The translations under genes were made by a program, and so were the position numbers. The notes under the pieces are model-generated. The model had not been told where the DNA came from, made no database searches, and worked only from the letters and a program-made list of their open reading frames with translations. 64,000 nt of DNA. Origin: Massilia varians. GTDB lineage: Bacteria; Pseudomonadota; Gammaproteobacteria; Burkholderiales; Burkholderiaceae_D. Below are positions 26,200 to 35,172 of this stretch, piece by piece (positions within the stretch are counted from its first letter, which is position 1; each line of letters begins with the position of its first letter). The stretch is from the NCBI RefSeq assembly GCF_027923905.1, contig NZ_AP026966.1:2853001-2917000 (forward strand), given 5' to 3'.

Positions 26200-26898
26200 A
26201 TGACCGACCTCAGCGCTTTCGGCATCACCGCCAAGTGGCCCGCGCAGCACCCCGACCGCATCCAGCTGTACTCGCTGCCCACGCCGAACGGCGTGAAGGC
26301 ATCGATCATGCTCGAGGAAACCGGGCTGCCCTACGAGCCGCACAAGCTCAGTTTCGACACCGACGACCAGTTGTCGCCGGCCTTCCTTTCGCTCAACCCC
26401 AACAACAAGATTCCGGCCATCATCGATCCGAACGGGCCGGGCGGCAAGCCGCTGCCCCTGTTCGAATCCGGCGCGATCCTGCTCTATCTGGCCGAGAAGA
26501 GCGGCCGCTTCCTGCCGAGCGATCCGGCGCAGCGCTATGCGGCCATCCAGTGGCTGATGTTCCAGATGGGCGGGATCGGACCGATGTTCGGCCAGCTGGG
26601 CTTCTTCCACAAGTTCGCCGGCAAGGACTATGAGGACAAGCGCCCGCGCGACCGCTACGTCAAGGAATCGAAGCGGCTGCTGGGCGTGCTCGAGGGCCAG
26701 CTGGCGAAGCACCGCTGGGTGGCGGGCGAGGAGTACACGATCGCCGACATCGCCATCTTCCCATGGGTGAACAACCTGGTCGGCTTCTACGATGCCGGCG
26801 AGCTGGTGGGCATCCAGGACTTTCCGCGCGTGACGGCGGCGGTGGAGGCCTTCCGCGCCCGTCCCGCCGTGGCCGCGGGCCTGAAGATTCCGGGCTGA
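26200..26898 (+). CDS. Glutathione S-transferase family protein (YfcG/nu-like)
   Basis: A 232-aa two-domain glutathione transferase. The N-terminal thioredoxin fold has IQLYSLPTPNGVKASIMLEE, then LNPNNKIPAIIDPNG and FESGAILLYLAEK (glutathione-binding cis-Pro and Glu-Ser). The helical domain carries YTIADIAIFPWVNNL. The long form with ITAKWPAQHPDRIQLY matches the YfcG/nu-class enzymes, which have disulfide-bond reductase activity. It lies 84 bp after wrbA but beyond a terminator. Confidence 0.92.
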   Translation: MTDLSAFGITAKWPAQHPDRIQLYSLPTPNGVKASIMLEETGLPYEPHKLSFDTDDQLSPAFLSLNPNNKIPAIIDPNGPGGKPLPLFESGAILLYLAEKSGRFLPSDPAQRYAAIQWLMFQMGGIGPMFGQLGFFHKFAGKDYEDKRPRDRYVKESKRLLGVLEGQLAKHRWVAGEEYTIADIAIFPWVNNLVGFYDAGELVGIQDFPRVTAAVEAFRARPAVAAGLKIPG

Positions 26899-26905
26899 GC
26901 GGGGC

Positions 26906-28153
26906 TCAGGCGCCGCGCCGGCGGCGCAGTCCGGCCATCGCGGCCAGCGCCAGGGCGAACAGCCACAGGCTGCCGGGTTCCGGCACTTCCGCCGGCGCCG
27001 CCGGCACGACGGTCTGCGGCGGCAGCGGCTCCGGCTTGGGCTGCCCGGGCGCCGGTTCCGGGGCGGGCTGGGAGGGTGGCGCCGGTCCGGGGCGAGGCGG
27101 TTGCGGCTCCGTCACGGGGCCGGGCGCGGGATCGACGCCGGGCCCAGGCGTGGGCAGGGGCGATTCGCCACCGGGAAGCGGCGTAGGCGCAGGCGCGGCG
27201 CCGGGCGCCGGACCCGTGACCGGGCCGGTGTCAGCCGGACCTTCGCCCGGCGGGCTGCCGCCTGGCGAAGGCGAGCTCGACTCGCCGCCGCTGGCTCCCG
27301 TCCCCGCAGCCGGGTCAGGCTCCGGCGCAGCGGGCTCGCTGACCGGGCTGTTATCCGTGCCGCCCACGAAGCCCAGCAGGTTCACCGTCGAGACCGGGCC
27401 CATGTTCCTGATGTCGAACCCGGTGTCGGCAAGGAGGGGGGCGGTGGCCGTCCTGGCGGCGCTGCGGGCGGCGCTGGCTTGCTGTACCGGCGCACCCGGC
27501 GCGAAATGATGCTGCATGCTGCTCGCGGCGTGTATCGTCTCGGGCAGGCCGCTCGACACCAACGCGTACTGCTCACCTTCGGCCAGCTCGATCGGCTGGT
27601 CGAGTTCTTCCATGGCGGGCCGGTGGGCTTCCACCGGGTACTGGGGCAGGTCGGAAATGCGGTTGGCGCAGCGCGCCCGCATCTCGTTGCGGCCGTCGTT
27701 GAGCAGGGTCTCGCCCGGGCTCAGCATGACCTTGTGGGCGGTCCAGTACACCTTGTCGCCCTTGCGGTAGGACACGTGCACCGCGCGCGGCTTGTCCACC
27801 ACGGTGGGGCGCGCCTTGGCGGCGTCGAAGCTGGCGTAGTGCGCGGCCACCACCCGATCGGTGCGGATGACGCGCTGCAGCTCGGCCTGGTCGGCGACGC
27901 CGCCGGGCACCACCGAGTACGGATAGATGCGGCGCACGCCGCGCTGGACCGGTTCCGTGCTGCCCGGCGCCGCGTTCAGGGCCAGCGTCGCGGTGTACGC
28001 CGCCGGGACGTTGGCCGCGATCGGCTCAGGCTCCCATGTGAAGATGCTGACGACAATCGCGCCTAGCAGGGCGGCCCCGCCTGCGAGCGCGACGCGCGTG
28101 TGCCGGCGTGTGCGCAGCAGCGATCGACGGCTAGAGGGGTAGCTACGGTCCAT
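26906..28153 (-). CDS. PEP-CTERM sorting domain protein with proline-rich stalk
   Basis: A 415-aa surface or exported protein. The C-terminus VPEPGSLWLFALALAAMAGLRRRRG is a classic PEP-CTERM signal (PEP motif, membrane helix, basic tail) recognised by exosortase. The N-terminus has a basic stretch then a membrane anchor (LAGGAALLGAIVVSIFTW), with no obvious cleavage site. Residues about 50-250 form a folded region (RIYPYSVVPGGVADQAELQ); residues about 285-385 are almost entirely Pro/Gly/Ala/Ser repeats. I use the Met at 28153 and not the in-frame start at 28201. No exosortase gene is in the window. The folded region matches no domain I recognise. Confidence 0.85.
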   Translation of the reverse strand: MDRSYPSSRRSLLRTRRHTRVALAGGAALLGAIVVSIFTWEPEPIAANVPAAYTATLALNAAPGSTEPVQRGVRRIYPYSVVPGGVADQAELQRVIRTDRVVAAHYASFDAAKARPTVVDKPRAVHVSYRKGDKVYWTAHKVMLSPGETLLNDGRNEMRARCANRISDLPQYPVEAHRPAMEELDQPIELAEGEQYALVSSGLPETIHAASSMQHHFAPGAPVQQASAARSAARTATAPLLADTGFDIRNMGPVSTVNLLGFVGGTDNSPVSEPAAPEPDPAAGTGASGGESSSPSPGGSPPGEGPADTGPVTGPAPGAAPAPTPLPGGESPLPTPGPGVDPAPGPVTEPQPPRPGPAPPSQPAPEPAPGQPKPEPLPPQTVVPAAPAEVPEPGSLWLFALALAAMAGLRRRRGA

Positions 28154-28309
28154 GGCAAATAAATATTGAACAAGTAGGAGAGTTCCTACAGCGTAGATCA
28201 TTTATTGTAATTAAGCTAGGTTTCCTTCGTGAAAACTGATGACGATGTTGTAATTAGTGCGCTTGCATAGGTCGGGCGTGGCCGGATCGACGCGCAACCC
28301 TACGTGTTT

Positions 28310-28327
28310 CCACGTAGCGTGCACCCC
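28310..28327. promoter_or_regulatory. Inverted repeat CTACGTG-N4-CACGTAG
   Basis: A perfect 7-bp inverted repeat separated by TTTC lies in the divergent gap, 69 bp before the Bug receptor start. Symmetry and place suit an operator for a dimeric regulator of the receptor gene. The regulator is not encoded nearby. Confidence 0.45.
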
Positions 28328-28395
28328 GTGTTGACGGGCTTTGGATAGGATAAACTGCAGACTCAATACCAATTCATCAACAAAGGATGGAGACT

Positions 28396-29388
28396 ATGCG
28401 ACAATTTTTCGGCACCGCTGGAGGGGCCACTTTCAAGCTGGCATGTCTAGTGGCGGCATCGGCGATTTCTTTCAGCGCGCTGGCGCAGAACTGGCCCAGT
28501 TCGACCGTGACGGTGGTGGTGCCATGGCCGCCGGGCGGTCCCTCGGACATCGCGGCGCGCCCGCTGGCCAAGGGCCTGACGCAGGGGCTGGGGCAATCCT
28601 TCGTGATCGACAACCGCGCCGGCGGCGGCGGCAACATCGGCTCGGCGGCGGTCACCCGCGCCAAGCCGGACGGCTCGACCCTCCTGATCACCTCGAGCGC
28701 ACCGATCGTGATCAACCCGAGCCTGTACAAGAACATGAGCTTCGACCCGCTGAAGGACCTGGCGCCGGTCACCAACCTGCTGCGCGTGCCGCTGGTGCTG
28801 GTCGCCGGTCCGGGGGTGCCGGCCAAGAACCTGAAGGAGCTGATGGCCTTCATCCAGTCGAAGAAGGGCCAGTTCTCGTATGGCTCCTCGGGCAACGGCA
28901 CGCCTCAGCACCTGACCAGCGAACTGTTCGCCAGCGTGGCCAAGCTGCAGATGACCCACGTGCCATATAAAGGTTCGGCGCCGGCCATTTCCGACCTGCT
29001 GGGCGGCCACATCCCGATGATGTTCGACAGCACCATCGCCATCATGCCGCATATCAAGAGCGGCAAGGTCAAGCCGATCGCGATCTCGAGCGCCAAGCGC
29101 TCGCCGCTGCTGCCGGACGTGCCGACCTTCGCCGAAGCCGGCCTGCCGCAGATCGAGTCCTACGCCTGGTACGGCATGTTCGCCCCGGCCAAGACGCCGG
29201 CGAACGTGGTCGCCAAGATCAATGCGGAGGCAATCAAGGTCATGAAGGGGCCGGAGTTCCAGAAGGTGCTGGCCGATACCGGTTCCGACTTCGTGGGCGA
29301 CACCCCGGCGAACTTCGGCAAGTTCGTGCAGGCCGAGCATGCGCGCTGGAGCAAGGTTGTGAAGGACAGCGGCGCGACGGTGGACTGA
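28396..29388 (+). CDS. Bug/TctC family tripartite tricarboxylate transporter receptor
   Basis: A 330-aa periplasmic solute-binding protein of the Bug family, which is hugely expanded in Burkholderiales. Signal peptide (LACLVAASAISFSALAQ), then the family hallmarks VTVVVPWPPGGPSDIAARPLA, NRAGGGGNIGSAAV and VPYKGSAPAISDLLGGHIPMMFD. Ligands are usually carboxylates; this one is unknown. The ATG at 28396 is favoured over 28387 because AAAGGA and GGAG lie upstream of it. No TctA/TctB membrane partners are adjacent, so it is an orphan receptor, which is common for Bug proteins. Confidence 0.92.
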   Translation: MRQFFGTAGGATFKLACLVAASAISFSALAQNWPSSTVTVVVPWPPGGPSDIAARPLAKGLTQGLGQSFVIDNRAGGGGNIGSAAVTRAKPDGSTLLITSSAPIVINPSLYKNMSFDPLKDLAPVTNLLRVPLVLVAGPGVPAKNLKELMAFIQSKKGQFSYGSSGNGTPQHLTSELFASVAKLQMTHVPYKGSAPAISDLLGGHIPMMFDSTIAIMPHIKSGKVKPIAISSAKRSPLLPDVPTFAEAGLPQIESYAWYGMFAPAKTPANVVAKINAEAIKVMKGPEFQKVLADTGSDFVGDTPANFGKFVQAEHARWSKVVKDSGATVD

Positions 29389-29403
29389 TCGCCGTGCTCC
29401 CGC

Positions 29404-29443
29404 AAAAAAAACGCCGCCTCGGGCAACCGGGCGGCGTTTTTTA
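29404..29443. terminator. Bidirectional terminator between Bug receptor and rlhA
   Basis: A 9-bp stem AACGCCGCC / GGCGGCGTT with a loop of about 11 bases, flanked by a run of A on the left and a run of T on the right. It serves both converging genes. Confidence 0.85.
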
Positions 29444-29460
29444 CCATTTGGTCAAATTCT

Positions 29461-31431
29461 TCAGGCGCGCGGACGCTGCTTGTGGAAGACCAGCGGGCTG
29501 TACGGCACGGCCGAGGGCGGCGGCTGCTTGAGGATGTTGTCCTTCATCGCGCCCACGACGTGCATCTCGCAGGGCTTGCAGTCGAAACGCAGGGTGTAGC
29601 GCTCGTTGCCGCTCACCAGGGTCATCGGCTCGGCCTTGACCTGGCCCTGCACGCCCTGCACACCCTTGGCCTGCTTGGGGCACAGGTTGAACGAGAAGCG
29701 CAGGCAGTGCTTGGTGATCATCAGCGACACCTCGCCCGGCTCCTCGTGGGACTCGTAGGCGGCGTCGATCAGCTGCACGCCGTGCTTGTGGTAAAAGGCG
29801 CGCGCCTTGTCGTTGTAGACGTTGGCCAGATAGCTGAGCTGCTGGTCCGGGTACAGCGCCGGCGGCTCTGCTTTGGCCTTGCGCTGCGGGCGCTCCCAGC
29901 TTGCCAGGCGCGCCGCTTCATGGGCGGCGACCGCGTCGCGGCGCAGCGCGTTGATCGTGCTGGAGGCCACGAACCAGGGCTGCGACAGACGCAGCTCCAC
30001 CGCGCCGGCCTCGAACATGGTGTTGCCGAGCTTGGCGATGGCGGTGCGCAGCGCGCTTTCGGCCTGGGCCGCCTGCTGGGCCGGCTGCAGGGCGATCGCG
30101 GCATCGGTCGAGGTCTCGATGCCGTCCTCGTCGCGGATGCTCAAGCGCAGGCCGCCGGGCTGTTCGGCCAGCACCAGATCCACGCGCAGCTTGCGCTCGG
30201 ACGACTTCTTCGACAGCGCCGACTCCCAGTGGTGGTCGCGGTTGCGGTGCACGATGGTGCCGACCTTCAGGCCGGCCAGGCTCTTGACCACCTCGTTCGG
30301 GTAGACGCGCCAACGCTGGCCATCCTCGTCCTCGCCCAGCTTCTCGGCCGTGTTGGCCTGGATGCCGACCGTCTCGCGCTTGTTCATGTAGTTCAGGCCG
30401 TCGCCATTGGCCATCGGCGCATCCGTGGCCAGGTCGATGAAGTCCGGGCCGATGCGGGTGACCGTGCCCAGCTCGACGCCGATGTACTTGGGCGAATCGA
30501 AGGCGCCGATGTCGTCCTGGCGGCCGAGCGCGAAGTAGTCGGTGTGGCCGCGGTGGAAGTTCTTGTCCACGTCCGGGGTGAACAGCACGCGGGTGTTGCC
30601 GCTGGAGGCGCGCGCGTATTCCGGGCGGCGCTCGAGCAGCTCGTCGAGCAGCAGGCGGTAGTGGGCGGTGATGTTCTTGACGTAGCCCATGTCCTTGTAG
30701 CGGCCCTCGATCTTGAACGAGCGGATGCCGGCGTCGACCAGGGCTTCCAGGTTGCGGCTCTGGTCGTTGTCCTTCATCGACAGCAGGTGCTTTTCATAGG
30801 CGACCACGCGGCCCTGGCCGTCGCTCAGGGTGTAGGGCAGGCGGCAGGCCTGCGAGCAGTCGCCGCGGTTGGCGCTGCGGCCGGTGTCGGCGTGCGAGAT
30901 GTAGCACTGGCCCGAGAAGGCCACGCACAGGGCGCCGTGCACGAAGTATTCGAGCGGGGTATCGACTTGCGCCTTGATTTTCCGGATCTGCTCGACGGTC
31001 AGTTCGCGCGCCAGCACCAGCTGCGAGAAGCCGACCTCGCCCAGGAACTTCGCCTTCTCCACCGTGCGGATGTCGCACTGGGTCGACGCGTGCAGCTGGA
31101 TCGGCGGCAGGTCCATCTCCAGCAGGCCCATGTCCTGGATGATCAGGGCGTCGACGCCGGCCTCGTACAGCTGCCAGATCTGCTGGCGGGCCAGCTCGAG
31201 TTCGCTGTCGTGCATGATCGTGTTCATGGTCACGAAGATGCGGGCGCGGTAGCGGTGGGCGAATTCGGTCAGGGCGGCAATGTCCTCCAGCGGATTGCTG
31301 GCATTGTGGCGCGCGCCGAAGGCGGGGCCGCCGATGTACACCGCGTCGGCGCCGTGGAGGATCGCCTCGCGGCCGATCTCGGCGGTTTTGGCGGGCGACA
31401 GCAGTTCAAGCTGGTGGTCGAGCAGTGACAT
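29461..31431 (-). CDS. rlhA: 23S rRNA C2501 hydroxylation factor RlhA (U32 peptidase family)
   Basis: A 656-aa member of the U32 peptidase family. The U32 signature is complete: YFVHGALCVAFSGQCYISH then GRSANRGDCSQACRLPY, whose cysteines probably bind an Fe-S cluster, near residues 175-215. MNKRETVG and the C-terminal FDCKPCEMHVVG are also conserved. Length and C-terminal domain match RlhA (YdcP), needed for the 5-hydroxycytidine at 2501 of 23S rRNA, rather than the shorter UbiU/TrhP paralogues. The Met at 31431 (MSLLDHQLELLSPAK) is the family start. Confidence 0.9.
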   Translation of the reverse strand: MSLLDHQLELLSPAKTAEIGREAILHGADAVYIGGPAFGARHNASNPLEDIAALTEFAHRYRARIFVTMNTIMHDSELELARQQIWQLYEAGVDALIIQDMGLLEMDLPPIQLHASTQCDIRTVEKAKFLGEVGFSQLVLARELTVEQIRKIKAQVDTPLEYFVHGALCVAFSGQCYISHADTGRSANRGDCSQACRLPYTLSDGQGRVVAYEKHLLSMKDNDQSRNLEALVDAGIRSFKIEGRYKDMGYVKNITAHYRLLLDELLERRPEYARASSGNTRVLFTPDVDKNFHRGHTDYFALGRQDDIGAFDSPKYIGVELGTVTRIGPDFIDLATDAPMANGDGLNYMNKRETVGIQANTAEKLGEDEDGQRWRVYPNEVVKSLAGLKVGTIVHRNRDHHWESALSKKSSERKLRVDLVLAEQPGGLRLSIRDEDGIETSTDAAIALQPAQQAAQAESALRTAIAKLGNTMFEAGAVELRLSQPWFVASSTINALRRDAVAAHEAARLASWERPQRKAKAEPPALYPDQQLSYLANVYNDKARAFYHKHGVQLIDAAYESHEEPGEVSLMITKHCLRFSFNLCPKQAKGVQGVQGQVKAEPMTLVSGNERYTLRFDCKPCEMHVVGAMKDNILKQPPPSAVPYSPLVFHKQRPRA

Positions 31432-31563
31432 GGCGGGAATCCTTGATGCGAAGGGCGAAATTATAGCCAAATCAAGGCGTTAAGTCATTCTCGGGTCGCA
31501 GATTCAGGCCTCGGATGCGACTTCGGGGGCGAGCGTCGCCAGATCGCGACGCTGCCGGGCCGC

Positions 31564-32115
31564 TCAAGGATCACCAATCCGGGCAAACAACGAAGGGTAG
31601 TGCCGCACCAGGCCGGCGGCATCGAGCTCCAGTTCCGCCTGGAATTCGCCGATCGGCCCTTCGTACAGGTAGCGCTGGCCGGCCAGCCTGGTGTAGGCCT
31701 GTTCCATGCGCCGCGGTATCAAAGCCGGCACCGGGATGTAGACGACCGCGATGCGGGTGCGTTGGCGCAGCGCGCCGCCGAGCCGCCGTATCGGCAGCGT
31801 ATTGGCAAAAGGTGTGGCGGCGATGTCGACGTCGATGCAGCCGGCAAGCTGGGGCTGGGCGACGCCGTCGCCGTCGCACCAGCGGCCGCTGCCGTCGCTG
31901 GTGAGCACCAAGGAGGCGCCGCCGGCGGCGTGCACCTCGACCGAGCGCACCCGCCAGGCGGCATCGCAACAGATCCGGTAGCTGCAGCCGAAGGGCCCGT
32001 CGCCGCGATCGCCGACCACGACCCCGTCGGCGACGATCACCTCGTCCCGGTAATCGAGATGCAGGTGTTCCAGCCCGATGCCGTCGAGCGGCTGCCAGCG
32101 GTATGCTTGTCCCAT
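31564..32115 (-). CDS. Putative glycolipid-binding family protein
   Basis: A 183-aa cytosolic protein. It reads MGQAYRWQPLDGIGLEHLHL, then SYRICCDAAWRVRSVEV, GSGRWCDGDGVAQPQLAGCIDVDIAATPFANTLPIRRL and YLYEGPIGEFQAELELDAAGLVRHYPSLF. These blocks match the glycolipid-binding (formerly DUF1089) family, a beta-rich fold related to lipoprotein localisation proteins. The biological role is not established. I use the internal Met at 32115 because the upstream open frame is basic, unconserved sequence. Confidence 0.8.
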   Translation of the reverse strand: MGQAYRWQPLDGIGLEHLHLDYRDEVIVADGVVVGDRGDGPFGCSYRICCDAAWRVRSVEVHAAGGASLVLTSDGSGRWCDGDGVAQPQLAGCIDVDIAATPFANTLPIRRLGGALRQRTRIAVVYIPVPALIPRRMEQAYTRLAGQRYLYEGPIGEFQAELELDAAGLVRHYPSLFARIGDP

Positions 32116-32186
32116 GACCCCTCCCGATCCAGCAGCTACCGGTAGCACGGTGCCGGGACGGCTGCAGGCGTTCGGGAAGCGAGGGT

Positions 32187-32384
32187 TCAGTCGTTCCTGG
32201 GATAACGGCGCCGTTCGCCCTTGCGGCGGCGCTCGGGCTGGTCGTAGGCGCGCAGCAGGATGTCGCGCGGGATGTGGCAGTTGTCGAGGTAGTCGAGGGC
32301 GAAGCGCAGGCCCCGGGTTTCCGCCAGGAAGAAGGCGTACTCGGCAGTTACTGCGGTGTCGTCGTCTCGTCGTCGTTGCGGCAT
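32187..32384 (-). CDS. Small basic hypothetical protein
   Basis: A 65-aa protein with a helical middle (TAEYAFFLAETRGLRFALDYLDNCHIPRDILLRAY) and Arg-rich ends (MPQRRRDDD and ERRRKGERRRYPRND). No domain recognised. The coding-like middle and host codon use favour a real gene over chance; it lies alone between the glycolipid-binding gene and the divergent Sel1/TPR gene. Confidence 0.55.
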   Translation of the reverse strand: MPQRRRDDDTAVTAEYAFFLAETRGLRFALDYLDNCHIPRDILLRAYDQPERRRKGERRRYPRND

Positions 32385-32647
32385 GATGTGCTCTCTGCGG
32401 GAATGGCGGCACCCATGCCACGCGAACCCGCTTTGTCCTGTCGGCGGAGAACGCGTTCCCCGCCTGGCCGGTACCCCCGATAACGTACCGGCTTGTTGTC
32501 AATAGTATATGCCTTGCCGGCCCGCACACGGGCAATTGTGTTAGCGCTTGTTACAATGGAACGACTGTCATGCATACCGCGTTGACATGAAGACCGCAGC
32601 GACACACTATTCGCCTCTTTCCGCATCGGCTTCAGGCTGAATTCTCC

Positions 32648-34068
32648 ATGTTCCTGCGCCACACCCTGTTGTTGCTCCCGCTCGCCTGCGTGTCCCTGCC
32701 ATCACTGGCCGACATTTCGGCCCGGCCCGTGAGTTCGCCTGACTCCCTGCAGGGCTTGCGCCAGGCGGCGGAAGCCGGAGACACAGGCGCCATGGTCAGC
32801 CTGGCATGGCGCCTGTTCCAGGCCCAGGGTGTCCATAACGACGATGAGGCTGCCGTTCGCTGGTTCCGGGCAGCCGCCGATCGAGGCAGCGGGGCAGGCA
32901 TGTACGGGCTGGCGCCGTCTTTGCGGGGGCACTGGGAGACTTGGGCACTGCATACCATCGTCAGCAGAAGCTCGGACAGGCGCGCATGCACCTGGCGGCA
33001 CAGATCGCCTTGCTGGAATCCCTGCCTGGCACCACGGCTGAGACGCTGGCCGCCGCACTCGACTACCTCGGGGAGGTCGATTCGGAGGACGGCCGCCTGG
33101 ACGAGGCTGAAGCAGGATTTCGCCGCGCGCTGGCACTGCGGATGAAGTCGACGGGAGAGATGGACAACGGCGTGGCGGAGAGTCACGCTTCCTTGTCCCG
33201 CTTGTACGTTTCACGCGATCAGATGGCGCGGGCCGAATTCCACATTCGCAAGGTGGTTGCGATACGGGAACAATTGTTCGGCGCAGCCTCGAGCCAGGCG
33301 TCCCACAGCCGCGCTGCGCTGGCCCAGTTGCTGTACGAGTCGGGCAAGTACGGGGAAGCGCAGCCCTTGTTCGAGGAAGCCTTGGCGCTGATCGAGGAGC
33401 AACTCGGCAAGGAACATCCGCACATCCTGAACGACCTGAACAACCTGGCCTACAACGAGCGCGCCCAGCGCCGGCACGAGCAGGCGCTGACCACGTTCCG
33501 GCGCGTGCTGGCCGTGCGTGAGGCGGATTTCGGCGACCGTGCCCACCACTCGGTGGCGAGCGCCCTTACCGGCCTTGGCGCGGCGCTCGTCGAGGCCGGT
33601 CAGTTGCGGGAAGCCGAGGCCAGGCTGCTGGCGGGACTGGCGATGCGCGAACAGCTGCTGGGGCCCGACCATGTCGACCTTGCCTACAGCATGACCGAGC
33701 TGGGCAGGCTTTATATCGCGCAAGGCCGGCATGCCGACGCAGACAAGGCGCTGCTGCGGGCCTTGAGGATCATCGAGGCCGCCATCGGCAAGGACCATTC
33801 GGAAGTTGCCGCGGTACTCTATGAGCAAGGTCGTAGCCTGCAGGCGCAGGGCCGCGCGAGCGAAGCGGCGGCAAGCTGGAAGCGCGCACTGGCGATCCGC
33901 TTGCGCGCGCGTCCAGGCCACCCGGCAACCAGGGAAACCGTGGAGCTGTTAAGCAGCCTGTACCGCAAGGCAGGCGATGCGCGGGCTGCCGAAAAAGTGG
34001 AAGCCGACATGGCCGCGGCAGCACGGGAAGCGTCCGCCTCTGGCGCTGCTGCGGTGCCGGGCACCTGA
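32648..34068 (+). pseudogene. Sel1/TPR repeat protein gene with a one-base frameshift
   Basis: A secreted repeat protein whose reading frame is broken. From the ATG at 32648 the frame encodes a signal peptide (LLLLPLACVSLPSLA) and a Sel1-type repeat (GDTGAMVSLAWRLFQAQGVHNDDEAAVRWFRAAADRGS). After about 32905 homology continues in the -1 frame, as ALGDLGTAYHRQQKLGQA followed by seven or so TPR units through 34068 (for example YGEAQPLFEEALALIEEQLGKEHP). A single lost base explains the shift; a run of five G at 32925-32929 is a likely site. It may be a true mutation or an assembly error. A start at 32941 would yield a TPR protein without a signal peptide. It converges with cheV (stop codons abut). 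Confidence 0.8.
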
Positions 34069-35028
34069 TTACTGGCGCAGCAGGCGCCGGATCGTCGCCG
34101 CCAGCTCCTCGGCCGAGAACTTGGCCACATAGGCGTCGGCCTGGACGTTCTTGACGTGCTCTTCGTTCGTGGTGCCGGACAGCGAGGAGTGGATGATCAC
34201 CGGCAGGCCACCGAAGCGGCCGCTCTTCTTGATGCTGCGGGTCAGCGTGAAGCCGTCCATTTCCGGCATCTCCAGGTCGGTCAGCACTAGCGCGATCTTG
34301 TCGTGCACGGTCTTGCCTTCGGCTTCGGCGGCATTCGCGATGCTGCCCAACTGGTCCCAGGCTTCCTTGCCGCTCTTGACCATGATGAAGGGCAGGCCCA
34401 TGGCTTCCAGGCCCTGTTCGATCAGCGCGCGCGCCACCACCGAGTCGTCCGCGGCCAGCACCACCGAACCGGGCTTGATCTGGATCTTGGCGCCAACGGT
34501 CCGTTGGTTGATCTCGGGGCCGGAATCGGGATTCATGTTGCGCAGGATGGTTTCCACGTCCAGCACCTGGGCCAGGCGGCTGGGCTGGCCGTTTTCCTCG
34601 GGCAGGCGGGCGATGCTGGTCACCATGCCGCTGCCGGCGGCGCGCTCGGCCGACATCACCTGGTTCCAGTCCAGGCGCACGATTTCCTCGACGCTCTCCA
34701 CTGCGAAGGCCTGGGTGCAGCGGGCGAACTCCGTCACCAGCATGATGTTCAGGCCGGTCTTCGGCTTGACGCCGGCGATCGCGGGCAGGTCCAGCACCTG
34801 GATGATCTGGCCACGCAGGTTCACCACGCCGAGCATGTGGGGCATTGAGCCGGCCACGGCGGTAATCTCGGGCATCGCCACGATTTCGCGGATCTTGAAC
34901 ACGTTGATGCCGAAGAGCTCGCTGCGCTCGCCGTTCTCGTCGCCACCGAGGCGGAACAGGAGGAGCTCGAATTTATTGGTGCCGGTAAGATTGCTGCGCT
35001 CGTCGACTTCCTGCTGAACCGATTTCAT
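34069..35028 (-). CDS. cheV: Chemotaxis protein CheV (CheW-REC fusion)
   Basis: A 319-aa coupling protein. The CheW domain (residues about 18-165) shows LFGINVFKIREIVAMPEITAV and MLGVVNLRGQIIQVLDLPA. The receiver domain (about 185-319) has VVLAADDSVVARALIEQGLEAMG and the phosphoacceptor Asp in ALVLTDLEMPEMDGFTL near residue 246, with the conserved Thr/Ser and Lys region near the end. CheV couples chemoreceptors to CheA and dampens signalling through phosphorylation. No other che genes are nearby. Confidence 0.95.
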   Translation of the reverse strand: MKSVQQEVDERSNLTGTNKFELLLFRLGGDENGERSELFGINVFKIREIVAMPEITAVAGSMPHMLGVVNLRGQIIQVLDLPAIAGVKPKTGLNIMLVTEFARCTQAFAVESVEEIVRLDWNQVMSAERAAGSGMVTSIARLPEENGQPSRLAQVLDVETILRNMNPDSGPEINQRTVGAKIQIKPGSVVLAADDSVVARALIEQGLEAMGLPFIMVKSGKEAWDQLGSIANAAEAEGKTVHDKIALVLTDLEMPEMDGFTLTRSIKKSGRFGGLPVIIHSSLSGTTNEEHVKNVQADAYVAKFSAEELAATIRRLLRQ

Positions 35029-35172
35029 ATTCCGCCATGAGAAAAATAGTGCTGATAGGCAAGCATTTTACGTGGGAAACATCCTCGACCGTAAAGACTG
35101 CCGCAAATCAGTTGTGGTTTTCTACCTGGACACAGCTGGAAAACAACAAACCGGCTCCACGTCGGCCCCACG

